A stretch of DNA of 64,000 bases from Betaproteobacteria bacterium. GTDB taxonomy: Bacteria > Pseudomonadota > Gammaproteobacteria > Burkholderiales > Ga0077523. This document shows positions 7,897 to 16,803 of this stretch, one piece after another. The DNA lies in the NCBI GenBank assembly GCA_016713305.1, contig JADJPK010000022.1, positions 22,688 to 86,687 of the forward strand. The letters are read 5' to 3'. The translations under genes and the position numbers were made by a program. Numbering within the stretch: position 1 is the first letter of the stretch; every line of letters begins with the position of its first letter. Under the pieces are notes generated by a model, which was given only the letters and a program-made list of their open reading frames with translations, did not search any database and was not told where the DNA came from.

Positions 7897-10059
7897 CTAT
7901 TCGGTGGTGGCGCCGGGCAAACGCCGGTACACACGCAGCGTCGGCACCTCCTGATAGACCTCCTCGAACAGCGTGTGGTCGTACTCGCCGAGGAGGAACA
8001 TCCGGTTGAGGTTGGATTCGTACAACTCGGACGGAAGGACGAATACCCGGATCTTCCGGTCAGATCCGATCACGACCTCCAGCACGAGATCGGAATCGTG
8101 AGGAAAGTCGACCCGTTTGACCACGGCTCCATCGTCGATCACGTCGAGCCGACGTATCGTTCGGCCCTGGCTGAACCGGCCGGCGTCCAGATCCACGTTC
8201 CCGCCGTCGCAGTCCAGCTGGTGGTTCCTGAAAGCGGAACAGAGCATCGGGAGATACGCCTGCGGGATGCCGGCGCGATTCCGGAGGGAGCGTCCGGCCA
8301 CGTGGCGGATCGCGTCGGCGGAGCGGAGCATGTCGGAGGAGAACACGACGAACTGATCGGCGCGCGCAGGCTGACCGGGATCGGGTGTCGCCAACGCGTC
8401 CAGCAGGTCTTCCCTCGTGGAGAATCGGGTGGCCCGCGCAACGATGCCCTTGTTCCCGATCTTGTCCACCGTCGCCATGACCCTATGCAGCCTGTCCTGG
8501 CGGGGCGCTGTCAGAGAGTCCGCAATGAAGTGGGTCTGCGGCGTGTACTGCGCCGAGCCGTCGTGATAGACCGTCCAGCCCGCCACGTGGGAGTAGGCGA
8601 ATCCTCTGTCCCACCACGTCCAGACACGGGCGCCGGGCGGCATGCGCCCCGCCGCCCGTTTGATCGCGAGAAGGTCCTGGGCCGGTATTGCCGGCACGCT
8701 CTGCGGTGTGGCGCGTGCCATCGAGGGCTGCAGCCACAGGAAGAACGCGAGGATTCCCAAGGCCAGGGAAGCCAGGAATTCGGCTGTACCGGGGGTGGCG
8801 CTGCCACGCACGCTGGACGCCGAGCCAGTTCCCTTCGCCAGGCGACCGACGAGCGGGCGGACGGCGACCGTGATCAGGTGGCCGAGCCCGAACCCGGCCA
8901 GTGGCGCCAGATACATCGAAAAGCGCGCACCGCTCACGAACGTGAAGGCACCCATGGCGAGGATGGGCAACAGTGGAACGCTGTCGCGCCATCGCCTCGT
9001 TGCCCACACGGCGAAACCCACAAGGCCGAGGGTTCCCGGGAACCCATGGCCCAGGACCATTTCCATCGCCGCCAAGCCCCGTGCACCACGCTGCTCGCCG
9101 ACGGTCTCCATTACGTTGGGGAAAAGGGCATCCACCATGGATGCGCCGTCGGGTGTGGCACTTCGGCTGAAGTACCGGCCGAGCAGGTTGGCAGCGTTGT
9201 CAACGCACAGGGCCAGCTGCACCGGATGGCTGAATGCCACGCACAAGAGCACCGCCAAGGCAGTTTCCCGCCAGCCCCGGCGCTGCAACAGCAGCCACGA
9301 AACCAGCGCGGTCCAGTACAAGGCCGATATCGCGGCCTTCTCGTACCAGCGGAAATACAGATAGAGGACAAGGCCCAGTACGGCAGAAGTGAGCCATACC
9401 CGCGAAGAGCGCGCAGACCGGTCGATGCTCAGGATCGCGAGTGAGGCAAGCCACGGAAAGAAGAGATTGAGGCAGTCCGTATCGACGAACCCCAGCTGCG
9501 TGCGGGACAGATAGACCGGGGCGAAAGCACCCGTGAGTGCGGCCAGCAGGCCGGCGGCGGGCTCTCCGATCTTCCACGCGTAGACAAACAGCGGAAGCAC
9601 GAACAGGCTCGCAAGCACCGGTGTGAGCAGAAGACCGGCCCGTTCGGTGCTGCCCGCGAACGGAATGGCTGCGACGATCAGGCCCGCCAGCAAGGGCATT
9701 TGTCGTGGAGTTCTCTGCGGTTCCCAGTCCAACGGGGCGGCGGCCGGAAGATACTCCGATGCGTCGCGCGGCCGTTGCAGTCTCTGGTAGTGCCGAAGCG
9801 GATCATCGGCATGCGGCACGAACGTCCCGTCGTGCGTGCTCCTGGCAAGACGCAAGGAGTAGTACGCGTCCGGTGTCGTCATCACGGGGACGCCGTGCGC
9901 GAAGTACGCTTCGGGCTCCGCCCGCCAGCGGTCGAGCGATTCGAAGCGTTCATGAACGGCGTAGCCGGCGGCCAGTATTGCCAGCGCGAGACCGAAAAGG
10001 AATAGTAGAGACCACGGGCGCTCGCTCCCCGCCGTTGCCTTGCGGTCGTCTCGTGTCAT
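7897..10059 (-). CDS. STT3-type oligosaccharyltransferase
   Basis: 720 residues: about 12-13 hydrophobic segments to residue 445, then a soluble C-terminal domain. Every STT3/AglB/PglB catalytic signature can be seen: first acidic motif in TPDAYYSLRLA (D64), second motif FVDTD (191-195), the loop motif TVGE (319-322), ARF (R379) and the acceptor-binding WWDRG (482-486, WWDYG in the family). These enzymes move a lipid-linked glycan to Asn in N-X-S/T sequons on the periplasmic side. The start at 10059 has GAGGA eight bases upstream. Longer in-frame starts would overlap the divergent flippase gene, whose ATG is at 10106. STT3 is well known in archaea and Campylobacterota; its presence in a betaproteobacterium is unusual. 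Confidence 0.87.
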   Translation of the reverse strand: MTRDDRKATAGSERPWSLLFLFGLALAILAAGYAVHERFESLDRWRAEPEAYFAHGVPVMTTPDAYYSLRLARSTHDGTFVPHADDPLRHYQRLQRPRDASEYLPAAAPLDWEPQRTPRQMPLLAGLIVAAIPFAGSTERAGLLLTPVLASLFVLPLFVYAWKIGEPAAGLLAALTGAFAPVYLSRTQLGFVDTDCLNLFFPWLASLAILSIDRSARSSRVWLTSAVLGLVLYLYFRWYEKAAISALYWTALVSWLLLQRRGWRETALAVLLCVAFSHPVQLALCVDNAANLLGRYFSRSATPDGASMVDALFPNVMETVGEQRGARGLAAMEMVLGHGFPGTLGLVGFAVWATRRWRDSVPLLPILAMGAFTFVSGARFSMYLAPLAGFGLGHLITVAVRPLVGRLAKGTGSASSVRGSATPGTAEFLASLALGILAFFLWLQPSMARATPQSVPAIPAQDLLAIKRAAGRMPPGARVWTWWDRGFAYSHVAGWTVYHDGSAQYTPQTHFIADSLTAPRQDRLHRVMATVDKIGNKGIVARATRFSTREDLLDALATPDPGQPARADQFVVFSSDMLRSADAIRHVAGRSLRNRAGIPQAYLPMLCSAFRNHQLDCDGGNVDLDAGRFSQGRTIRRLDVIDDGAVVKRVDFPHDSDLVLEVVIGSDRKIRVFVLPSELYESNLNRMFLLGEYDHTLFEEVYQEVPTLRVYRRLPGATTE

Positions 10060-10105
10060 CACTGCGTCCTCGTCAGCCGTACTTTGATCAGACCTTTCCT
10101 GGCTC

Positions 10106-11551
10106 ATGCCGAACGGAATTCCCCACGAACCCCGGTTCTTCCGCCACGTCGGTCTGCTCGCCGGCGCATCGGCCATCGGTCCGCTGGTAGCGTTCGCGGC
10201 CTATCCCTTTCTCACCCGTATCTTCGACCCGGGCCAGTTCGGTGTCCTCGGCCTCTTCGAGGCCGTGTTGGCCATCTCGCTTTCTTTCTGCACCTTGCGC
10301 TATCACCTTGCGATTCCGGTTGCCGACGACGATCTCGATGCCGCATCCCTGGTGGCGGTGTCGATTGCTTCCTCCGGAGCAGTCGCGGTGCTGCTCGCGA
10401 TCGTACTGCACTGGACGCAGGACTTCGCGGTTTCGAATCTTCGGCTCTCGTCCATCCGCCATCTGACCTGGCTCCTGCCCGTCGCCACGTTCGCCAGCGG
10501 CTCTGCGCTCGCGCTTGCCGGGTGGCACACGCGCCGCCGCGCATTTGCACGCATTGCCGCGAGCCGGATCTGCCAGGGCCTGGTCCAGGTGTCGGTTCAG
10601 ACGGCAGTGGGCCTGATGGGCATGTTGCAGTCGGGCCTCGCACTTGGGTTGGTGGCTGCACGCGTGGCCGCAGGACTGGTTCTTTGCGGGCGAACGGATC
10701 TCGGACCGCCGATGCGCCGGGTGTCGTGGCCGAATCTCGTCGCTGCGACGAAGAGACACCGGCGGCTGCCGCTGATCTCTTCCTGGTCGGCCATCATCAA
10801 CATCCTCGGTCAGCAACTGTCCGTGCTTATCGTCGGCGCGTCGTTCGGGGTCGATGCCGTCGGCTTCTACAGTCTTGCCTTCCTCGTGACCGTGGGCCCG
10901 GCGCATCTCGTGTCGCAGGCCATCGAGCAGTCGTTCGTCGCACGAATGCGCGATGCAGAGCGTGAGGGCCGCACTGCCGCCCTGGCGTATTCCGTGTACC
11001 GATCGCTCGTGCGCATGGGGACGGTTCCTGCCATCGTGTTCGCCGCCCTTGCCCCCGACTTGTTTTCAGTGGCATTCGGTCAAACGTGGTCCCTCGCAGG
11101 CGAGTTCGCACGCTGGCTCGTTCCCTCCGTCCTCGCGGCGATCGTCGGATCGCATCTCCCGTCGCTTGTCGTGCTTCGGCACTGGCAGCGTGCCGAGCTT
11201 GTCTTCAACGTGGCGCTGGCCTCCTCGCGGTGTGTCGCGCTTCTATGGGCGGGAAACGCGGTCGGCCCGTTCGCGGGCGTGCTCGCCTACGGCGTTACGG
11301 GAGCCATCCTGACATTGGGTTACTCGGCATCGCTGATCGTCGCCGAAGGGGCACGCATTCGAGACGTCGCGGTTCCGCTCTTGAAGGAGACCGTCTCGGG
11401 TCTGGCGATCGGGGGGGGTTTGCTGGGCGTCCGTGCGGTGCTGGGAGACGCGGGCTCATCGACGGCATGCGCCATCGGTCTCGTCGTGGTCGCGCTGCAT
11501 CTTGCGCTGGCCATTCCGAGAAGGGCCTCCGTGGCAGCGATGCCTGGTTGA
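10106..11551 (+). CDS. Wzx-like lipid-linked oligosaccharide flippase
   Basis: 481 residues with about 12 predicted transmembrane segments, of the polysaccharide-transport (MATE/MOP) superfamily. The N-terminal segment (HVGLLAGASAIGPLVAFAAYPFLTRIFDPGQFGVLGLFEA) has the typical Wzx form, split here only for length, and the middle repeat holds NILGQQLSVLIVGASFGVDAVGFYSLA. Such proteins flip undecaprenyl-linked glycans across the inner membrane. It is divergent from the STT3 gene and their starts lie 46 bases apart, so both may share one control region. A working hypothesis is that it supplies the STT3 donor glycan, but no glycosyltransferase lies next to it. Confidence 0.85.
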   Translation: MPNGIPHEPRFFRHVGLLAGASAIGPLVAFAAYPFLTRIFDPGQFGVLGLFEAVLAISLSFCTLRYHLAIPVADDDLDAASLVAVSIASSGAVAVLLAIVLHWTQDFAVSNLRLSSIRHLTWLLPVATFASGSALALAGWHTRRRAFARIAASRICQGLVQVSVQTAVGLMGMLQSGLALGLVAARVAAGLVLCGRTDLGPPMRRVSWPNLVAATKRHRRLPLISSWSAIINILGQQLSVLIVGASFGVDAVGFYSLAFLVTVGPAHLVSQAIEQSFVARMRDAEREGRTAALAYSVYRSLVRMGTVPAIVFAALAPDLFSVAFGQTWSLAGEFARWLVPSVLAAIVGSHLPSLVVLRHWQRAELVFNVALASSRCVALLWAGNAVGPFAGVLAYGVTGAILTLGYSASLIVAEGARIRDVAVPLLKETVSGLAIGGGLLGVRAVLGDAGSSTACAIGLVVVALHLALAIPRRASVAAMPG

Positions 11552-11581
11552 GGCCGAGTTCCGTCCGCCGCAACCCTCCCT

Positions 11582-12829
11582 TCAGTCCACCGCGAACAGA
11601 TCGTCCCACTTGCCGGTCGCCAGCTCGGCGTCGACGCTCTCCCCGATCTTCCGCAGCGAATCCTGGCACCGCACCCATGGCGGCGTCTTGGGTTGTGGAG
11701 AGAACAGACCCACGTGATCCCCCTGCACCGAGAGCGCGATGACGTGATCGCACCCGGGCAAGGTGAACGTGTCTCCGCTGGTCTTCCGCGGATCTATCCA
11801 GTCGGGTGCGACCTTCGCGCCCATCCTTTCCATCAGGTGATTCCGCAGCGCTTCGCCCAGTTCGGGGCGGCTTTGCGGCACGCGGTACTCGATCCGGTCG
11901 CCAAAGTTCACGAAGCGGCCTTTCCAGGGCAGCTGTTTCACCGCCTTTCTCGGCACGAGCTTCTCGTGTCCGTCGGACTCCCGGCGCCATTCGAAATAGT
12001 GGGCGATCCACGCGGCATCGATGTCCTGGTGGTCCGCGTAGCGGCTCGTCCGTCGATGGATGGGCACCGCGTAGGCATTGCCCGTCGGAATGTCCACCAC
12101 CACGAGCGCGTCGTAGGGGGCGCCGGCACCATCATCGTCGCGGCCCGTGGCCGGTGCCACGAACTGGGTCTGGCCCGGCGAGAACGCGCGAGCCTGGATG
12201 CCCCCGGCGTTGAGTTCCGCCGGCCGGTTCGGATTGTCCGAGACCCAGGGCCGGACCGGATATGCGGTGAGCGTCTTGATGTCCAGAACGGTATGGTAGG
12301 AAAGCCTGAGCCACCGTCCCCCCTGAAGCACCGTGCCATCGTCAGCCCCCACCTTCTCGATCCCATAGGCGCGGACCGGTCCCGGCTGCCCGCCCGCGGC
12401 ATCGAGCCACTGCATCTCCGCCATGTTGGTGCTGGGAGTGCCGAACGAGCGCACCGAAAGATCGTTGCCCGTGGCGGTCAGCAGATGAAAGTCGGTGGTG
12501 GAAACGATCAGGGACGGCTCCGGTGCGTCCATCACCCGCAGCACGCGCCAGAACCTCGATCCCACGCCCGGTACCGAAACTTCCTTGCCACCGAAGCGCA
12601 CGCCGAACGCAGTGACTTCCATGGTGGTGAAGGGATTGCCGCTGTTGTTGGGGAACGCACCGGAAGAAATGCGTTTTCCGGTGGCGACGATCTCGAAGGG
12701 ACCGTGCGCGAACGTCTCGGTGGTGAGCGGCTCGGACCGCTGTCCGACACCGCATCCGGAGACGAGGGCAACGACTGCTGACAGTGCCCAGCGCAGAAGG
12801 GAGGGCACGCGGTGCCGGAGGCTGGTCAT
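11582..12829 (-). CDS. Putative lipoprotein of unknown function
   Basis: About 415 residues. The N terminus (basic MTSLRHR, hydrophobic run, then VSGCG) is a lipoprotein signal with Cys near residue 26, so the mature protein should be membrane-anchored in the envelope. The rest is a soluble beta-rich domain with many Trp and Gly residues (GSRFWRVLRVMDAPEPSL, WVSDNPNRPAELNAGG, GCDHVIALSVQGDHVGLF). I do not recognise a family. No strong ribosome site precedes 12829; the ATG at 12841 is an alternative. It faces the flippase gene convergently, with 30 bases between the stops. Confidence 0.7.
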   Translation of the reverse strand: MTSLRHRVPSLLRWALSAVVALVSGCGVGQRSEPLTTETFAHGPFEIVATGKRISSGAFPNNSGNPFTTMEVTAFGVRFGGKEVSVPGVGSRFWRVLRVMDAPEPSLIVSTTDFHLLTATGNDLSVRSFGTPSTNMAEMQWLDAAGGQPGPVRAYGIEKVGADDGTVLQGGRWLRLSYHTVLDIKTLTAYPVRPWVSDNPNRPAELNAGGIQARAFSPGQTQFVAPATGRDDDGAGAPYDALVVVDIPTGNAYAVPIHRRTSRYADHQDIDAAWIAHYFEWRRESDGHEKLVPRKAVKQLPWKGRFVNFGDRIEYRVPQSRPELGEALRNHLMERMGAKVAPDWIDPRKTSGDTFTLPGCDHVIALSVQGDHVGLFSPQPKTPPWVRCQDSLRKIGESVDAELATGKWDDLFAVD

Positions 12830-13036
12830 GGCTGGCGGCATTGGAACGAGTTTTGGGAAGCGCAGCCCGCATCGTAGTGCAAGCTCCGCTTCACGCCACT
12901 TGTCGGACTCCTGCCTGACTCCCGGTTGTCGCGGCACGAGTGACCGCCCGGGTGGACCCGGGCAGGGAAGTCAGATGCTCTTGCAGCGACTGCCGGTCTC
13001 GCGCCCCGGGGGCGCTGCCGGCAGCGGAACTGGAAC

Positions 13037-13651
13037 TCAGCGGCGGGCGGAGCGCTTCGACACGCCGAAGCCTGCAAGCACGGCGGCAGCAAGAAGCGCG
13101 AGGGGACCTGGCTCGGGCACGCGCTGTGGCACGTCGCCGGTGATCGTCAGCAGCAGCCGGGAAGGTGCGTTCAATGTGAGGTCCGTGCTGTACCCCGCGC
13201 TGGCGAAGTTGGTGAAGGCGCCGATGCTCACCGTCAGCGAACCGTCCATCAGCCAGCCTCGGACCGACTGCGAATCCGGCAGACCGAGGTTGAGCGCGAG
13301 GTCGGGCGCGGCCGCGTTGATCGATGCGAGCGCGAGCCTTCCGGGACCGTCTTCACGTATCACCCCGATTTCCAGTCCGGGAATTCCGCCGCCGTCGTTG
13401 GTGGGAAACAGGGCCGCGTTGGTGAAGTCTTCGTCGTCTGTCGAGAAAGTGAACTTGATGCCGGTGATCTGACTTGCATTCGTGAAGGGAAACGCGGGTG
13501 CCCAGGCCGGTGCCGTGTACGTCCCCTGGCTGAACGTGCCGAACGGCTGCACCGACTGGAAGTCGAGGGTTTGCGTGACGGTGACGGGAACTGCGGCGGC
13601 AGGCAGGGCGATTGCAAGACCGAGAAGGGCGGTGAAGGCGATGGATCGCAT
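13037..13651 (-). CDS. PEP-CTERM sorting-domain secreted protein
   Basis: 204 residues. Signal peptide FTALLGLAIALPAAAVPVT, beta-rich body, then the sorting signal VPEPGPLALLAAAVLAGFG and basic end SKRSARR. The start at 13651 is preceded by CCAGGAG at proper spacing. It should be exported, processed by the exosortase and placed at the surface; the body has no recognised enzymatic motif. It stands alone, separated from the convergent lipoprotein gene on its upstream side by the egt region and reading in the same direction as the lipoprotein gene. Confidence 0.88.
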   Translation of the reverse strand: MRSIAFTALLGLAIALPAAAVPVTVTQTLDFQSVQPFGTFSQGTYTAPAWAPAFPFTNASQITGIKFTFSTDDEDFTNAALFPTNDGGGIPGLEIGVIREDGPGRLALASINAAAPDLALNLGLPDSQSVRGWLMDGSLTVSIGAFTNFASAGYSTDLTLNAPSRLLLTITGDVPQRVPEPGPLALLAAAVLAGFGVSKRSARR

Positions 13652-14002
13652 GAAGGCTCCTGGATTCTTCTTTTCCGATCAGAGCGGCCGTCCTTGGGCG
13701 GCGGCCGTGGGCGCGTCAAGTCCCTGCAAGATCCGGGCGAATTCCGCGATGCACTGATTCGTCGAGCTTTTTGTACATTGAGCCGATCGGATGTAAACCC
13801 GCTCGACGGTTTCGAGTGCTTTTGAGCCCAGGCCGACGAACCCTCGACCGCCGGCAGCGTCACAGCATTCGGGTTGTGTTCCCCGCATGCAGATCGGACG
13901 CAGCCGCCCATTGGCCGGCCGCAGACGCAGTCCCGGCGCCATGCCGGCACACCGACTGCCCCTGGCCGACCTCCACCGCGCCAAGACCGAAAGGGTTGGG
14001 TC

Positions 14003-15226
14003 ATGAACGCACCACATTTTCGTCGTCCGTCCCTTCTCGAGCGTTACCGCACCGTGCGCAAACGCACCGAGTCGCTCTGCGCACCGCTAGCGACGGAAGA
14101 TCATGTCCCGCAGCCTGTGCCCGACGTCAGTCCGCCCAAATGGCATCTGGGCCACGTCACCTGGTTCTTCGAGACGTTCGTGCTCTGTCCCCATCTACAG
14201 GGGTACGAGGTGTTCGACGAACGCTATGGTTTTCTCTTCAACAGCTACTACGACACGGTGGGCGACCGCGTTCCGCGGGCGCGTCGCGGCACGTTGAGCC
14301 GCCCGACCGTGACGGAGATCATGAACTATCGTGCTCACGTGGACGCCGCCATGGAAGTGCTCCTGGGCCATCCGTGCGAAGAATCCGCCGCCACGTTGTG
14401 CGAACTGGGTCTGCAGCACGAACAGCAGCATCAGGAACTGCTTGTCACGGACATCAAGGCCATTCTCGCGTGCAATCCCCTCGCCCCTTCCTACGATCCC
14501 GATTCCCTGGGAGAACTGGACGTGGAAGGGGAACACGCGGTCGAGTCCGGCGAGTCCCGCTGGGTCGCCTGGCCGGGAGGGACGTGCGCCATCGGCGACA
14601 ACGGCGCCTCCTTTGCCTTCGACAACGAACGTCCGCGGCACGAGACCATCGTTCCGCCGGTCGAACTGCGAACAGCGCTCGTGACCAACGGGGAGTACCT
14701 CGAGTTCATCGCGGACGGCGGCTACCAGCGCTTCGAGTTCTGGCATGCGGAAGGGTGGGACTGGGTGAGAACCAATGGCGTGCGAGCGCCGGACTACTGG
14801 GTGATCGACACTTCCGGAGCGTCGCGCCGGGATCACTACACGCTGGCAGGCATCCGACTCGTGGATCCGCTCGCGCCGTTGACTCACGTGAACTACTACG
14901 AAGCGAGTGCTTTCTGCCAATGGGCAGGGTGGCGCCTGCCCACCGAGTTCGAATGGGAGGCGCTCGCATCCCTCCTGCCTTGGGGAAGACGGTGGGAATG
15001 GACCGCAAGCGCGTATCTGCCCTATCCCGGTTTCTCCAAGGCCCCGGGGGCCGTGGGCGAGTACAACGGAAAATTCATGGTGAATCAGATGACGCTGCGG
15101 GGAGCCTCCTTCGCCACCCCTCCCGGTCACGCGAGAAGCACCTACCGGAATTTCTTCCATCCCCACTTGCGTTGGCAGTACACGGGCATTCGCCCTGCCC
15201 GCGATCCCGGAGCGGCAAGCCGATGA
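14003..15226 (+). CDS. egtB: Ergothioneine biosynthesis sulfoxide synthase EgtB
   Basis: 407 residues: an N-terminal DinB-like iron domain and a C-terminal formylglycine-enzyme-like (FGE-sulfatase) domain. The three iron ligands are visible as H51 (KWHLGHVTWF) and H139/H143 (LQHEQQHQELL), the same spacing as mycobacterial EgtB. The FGE domain has LTHVNYYEASAFCQWAGWRLPTEFEWE split across residues about 295-320 and ends HLRWQYTGIRPARD. It couples trimethylhistidine (hercynine) to a sulfur donor with oxygen. Without egtA or egtC nearby I cannot tell whether cysteine or gamma-glutamylcysteine is used. Its stop overlaps the egtD start (ATGA). Confidence 0.95.
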   Translation: MNAPHFRRPSLLERYRTVRKRTESLCAPLATEDHVPQPVPDVSPPKWHLGHVTWFFETFVLCPHLQGYEVFDERYGFLFNSYYDTVGDRVPRARRGTLSRPTVTEIMNYRAHVDAAMEVLLGHPCEESAATLCELGLQHEQQHQELLVTDIKAILACNPLAPSYDPDSLGELDVEGEHAVESGESRWVAWPGGTCAIGDNGASFAFDNERPRHETIVPPVELRTALVTNGEYLEFIADGGYQRFEFWHAEGWDWVRTNGVRAPDYWVIDTSGASRRDHYTLAGIRLVDPLAPLTHVNYYEASAFCQWAGWRLPTEFEWEALASLLPWGRRWEWTASAYLPYPGFSKAPGAVGEYNGKFMVNQMTLRGASFATPPGHARSTYRNFFHPHLRWQYTGIRPARDPGAASR

Positions 15227-16251
15227 ACGCGCCCGACGGACGCGACGAACTGTTCTCCGTCGCTACGGGTCAGGCTTCCGGCCCCGCATGCGACGAATCG
15301 CTTGCACGGCACGTGGCCGAAGGATTGAGCGCCCGGCAGAAATGGCTGTCCTCGGTGTACTTCTACGACGATCAGGGATCGCGCCTGTTCCAGCGCATCT
15401 CCACGTTGCCCGAGTACTACCTCACGCGAGTGGAGCGCGAAATTCTCGAGACCCAGGCCAGCCGGATCGCGCAGGTTCTGGCGGAAGGCAACGCGCCTGT
15501 CGACCTGGTGGAACTCGGCAGCGGCGATGGCGCCAAGACATTGCTGCTATGCCGTGCTCTCATGGCATGCGCGCCGGATCTCGAGTTTCATCCGATCGAC
15601 GTGTCGCAACTGGCGCTGACCGAGCTGCAACTGCGCTTCGCGGCTGAACTGCCGGGCCTTGCCGTGGTGCCTCTTTGCGCAGACTACTTCGCGCAGTGGC
15701 CTGCGTTGCGCACCGGCCATCGTGCGGTCGTGGCGCTGCTGGGCAGCAACATGGGAAATATGACAGATGACCGCGCCGTGGCATTGCTGCGGCGGATTCG
15801 TTCGAAGCTCTCCCGCGGTGACTTGCTGATGCTGGGACTGGATCTGCAGAAGGACCCTCGCATCGTCCACGCCGCGTATGCCGACAGCGCCGGCGTGACC
15901 GCGCGATTCAATCTCAATCTGCTCGCCCGGCTGAATCGTGAACTGGACATGGACTTCGATCTCGCGCAGTTCGATCACTACGCGACCTACTCGCCGCTCG
16001 ACGGCGCAGCGCGCAGCTTTCTCGTGAGCGCGAGACGGCAGACGGTCGCGAGCGCACGGCTGAGAACAGAGTTTCGCTTCGAGGCGGGGGAGTCGATCTA
16101 CACGGAGCAATCGCAAAAATACACCGTCGAGATGATCGACGACCTCGCCGGACGCGCCGGCTTTCGGCTGCACGAGACGTTCACCGATCATCGCGACTGG
16201 TACTGCATCGCCGTTCTCGATGCGGGGGCGGGCAACCCGTCACGGCCTTGA
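15223..16251 (+). CDS. egtD: L-histidine N-alpha-methyltransferase EgtD
   Basis: 342 residues. The SAM-binding loop is VELGSGDGAKT; LGSNMGNMT and ESIYTEQSQKYT match the substrate-binding regions of EgtD. It trimethylates histidine to hercynine using three SAM, the first committed step of ergothioneine synthesis, and feeds EgtB encoded immediately upstream. The four-base overlap with egtB implies a two-gene operon. EgtE or another C-S lyase for the last step is not in the window. Confidence 0.95.
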   Translation: MNAPDGRDELFSVATGQASGPACDESLARHVAEGLSARQKWLSSVYFYDDQGSRLFQRISTLPEYYLTRVEREILETQASRIAQVLAEGNAPVDLVELGSGDGAKTLLLCRALMACAPDLEFHPIDVSQLALTELQLRFAAELPGLAVVPLCADYFAQWPALRTGHRAVVALLGSNMGNMTDDRAVALLRRIRSKLSRGDLLMLGLDLQKDPRIVHAAYADSAGVTARFNLNLLARLNRELDMDFDLAQFDHYATYSPLDGAARSFLVSARRQTVASARLRTEFRFEAGESIYTEQSQKYTVEMIDDLAGRAGFRLHETFTDHRDWYCIAVLDAGAGNPSRP

Positions 16252-16420
16252 GACACGAACGCTTGCGGATCACTTCGAATCGGTGTCCTGACCGTTTGCG
16301 AAGCGAAGGTGGCGTTCCGGGCCATGCAATCCGGGTATGTTGCCGTTTCAGCCCTTTATTTCACTCGTTGTTTTGGGTAGCCTTCAAACTTTGTCGGCAA
16401 CAAAAGAAGGAGCTACAGAG

Positions 16421-16699
16421 TTGAACAAGGGTGAATTGATCGAAGCGCTGGCCACGGAAAACGATATGTCCGTGAGTCAATCCCGTCGTTATCTCGAATC
16501 GATGCTGGATCTGATCGAGAAGAAGATCAAGAAAGGCGAGGACGTCAACATCACCGGCTTCGGCAAGTTCGAAGTCGTGAAGCGCGCCGGCCGCAAGGGC
16601 CGCAATCCCGCCACCGGTGAAGCCATCAAGGTCCCTGCCCGCAAGGTGCCGAAGTTCACGGCTGGTGTCGCTCTCAAGCGCTCCATCAGCGGCAAGTAA
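16421..16699 (+). CDS. hup: HU-family DNA-binding protein, TTG start
   Basis: 92 residues with the DNABII fold. MNKGELIEALA is the family N terminus and GRKGRNPATGEAIKVPARK is the DNA-bending arm with the RNPATGE signature. Only a TTG at 16421 gives this N terminus, and AAGGAG lies eight bases before it. A longer ATG start at 16337 would add a non-conserved 28-residue leader. The protein compacts and bends DNA as a dimer. It is monocistronic, ending at a clear hairpin. Confidence 0.95.
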   Translation: MNKGELIEALATENDMSVSQSRRYLESMLDLIEKKIKKGEDVNITGFGKFEVVKRAGRKGRNPATGEAIKVPARKVPKFTAGVALKRSISGK

Positions 16700-16755
16700 T
16701 CGACCCGATCCCATCGGGCACGAAGTCTCCGGCGTGGCAGCGCCGGAGATGAAGA

Positions 16756-16778
16756 AAAGGCCGCGCAAGGCGGCCTTT
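16756..16778. terminator. Bidirectional intrinsic terminator
   Basis: AAAGGCCGC is mirrored around GCAAG, giving a GC-rich stem flanked by A and T runs. It lies between the HU stop (16699) and the stop of the convergent PEP-CTERM gene (16804), so it can serve both. Confidence 0.7.
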
Positions 16779-16803
16779 CGACAAGCGGTTCTGCCGTTCC
16801 GGA

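Noticed and set aside
10107..10176. Longer N terminus for the STT3 gene
   Set aside because: It would overlap the divergent flippase start and adds a non-hydrophobic, non-conserved leader; the ATG at 10059 has a good ribosome site.
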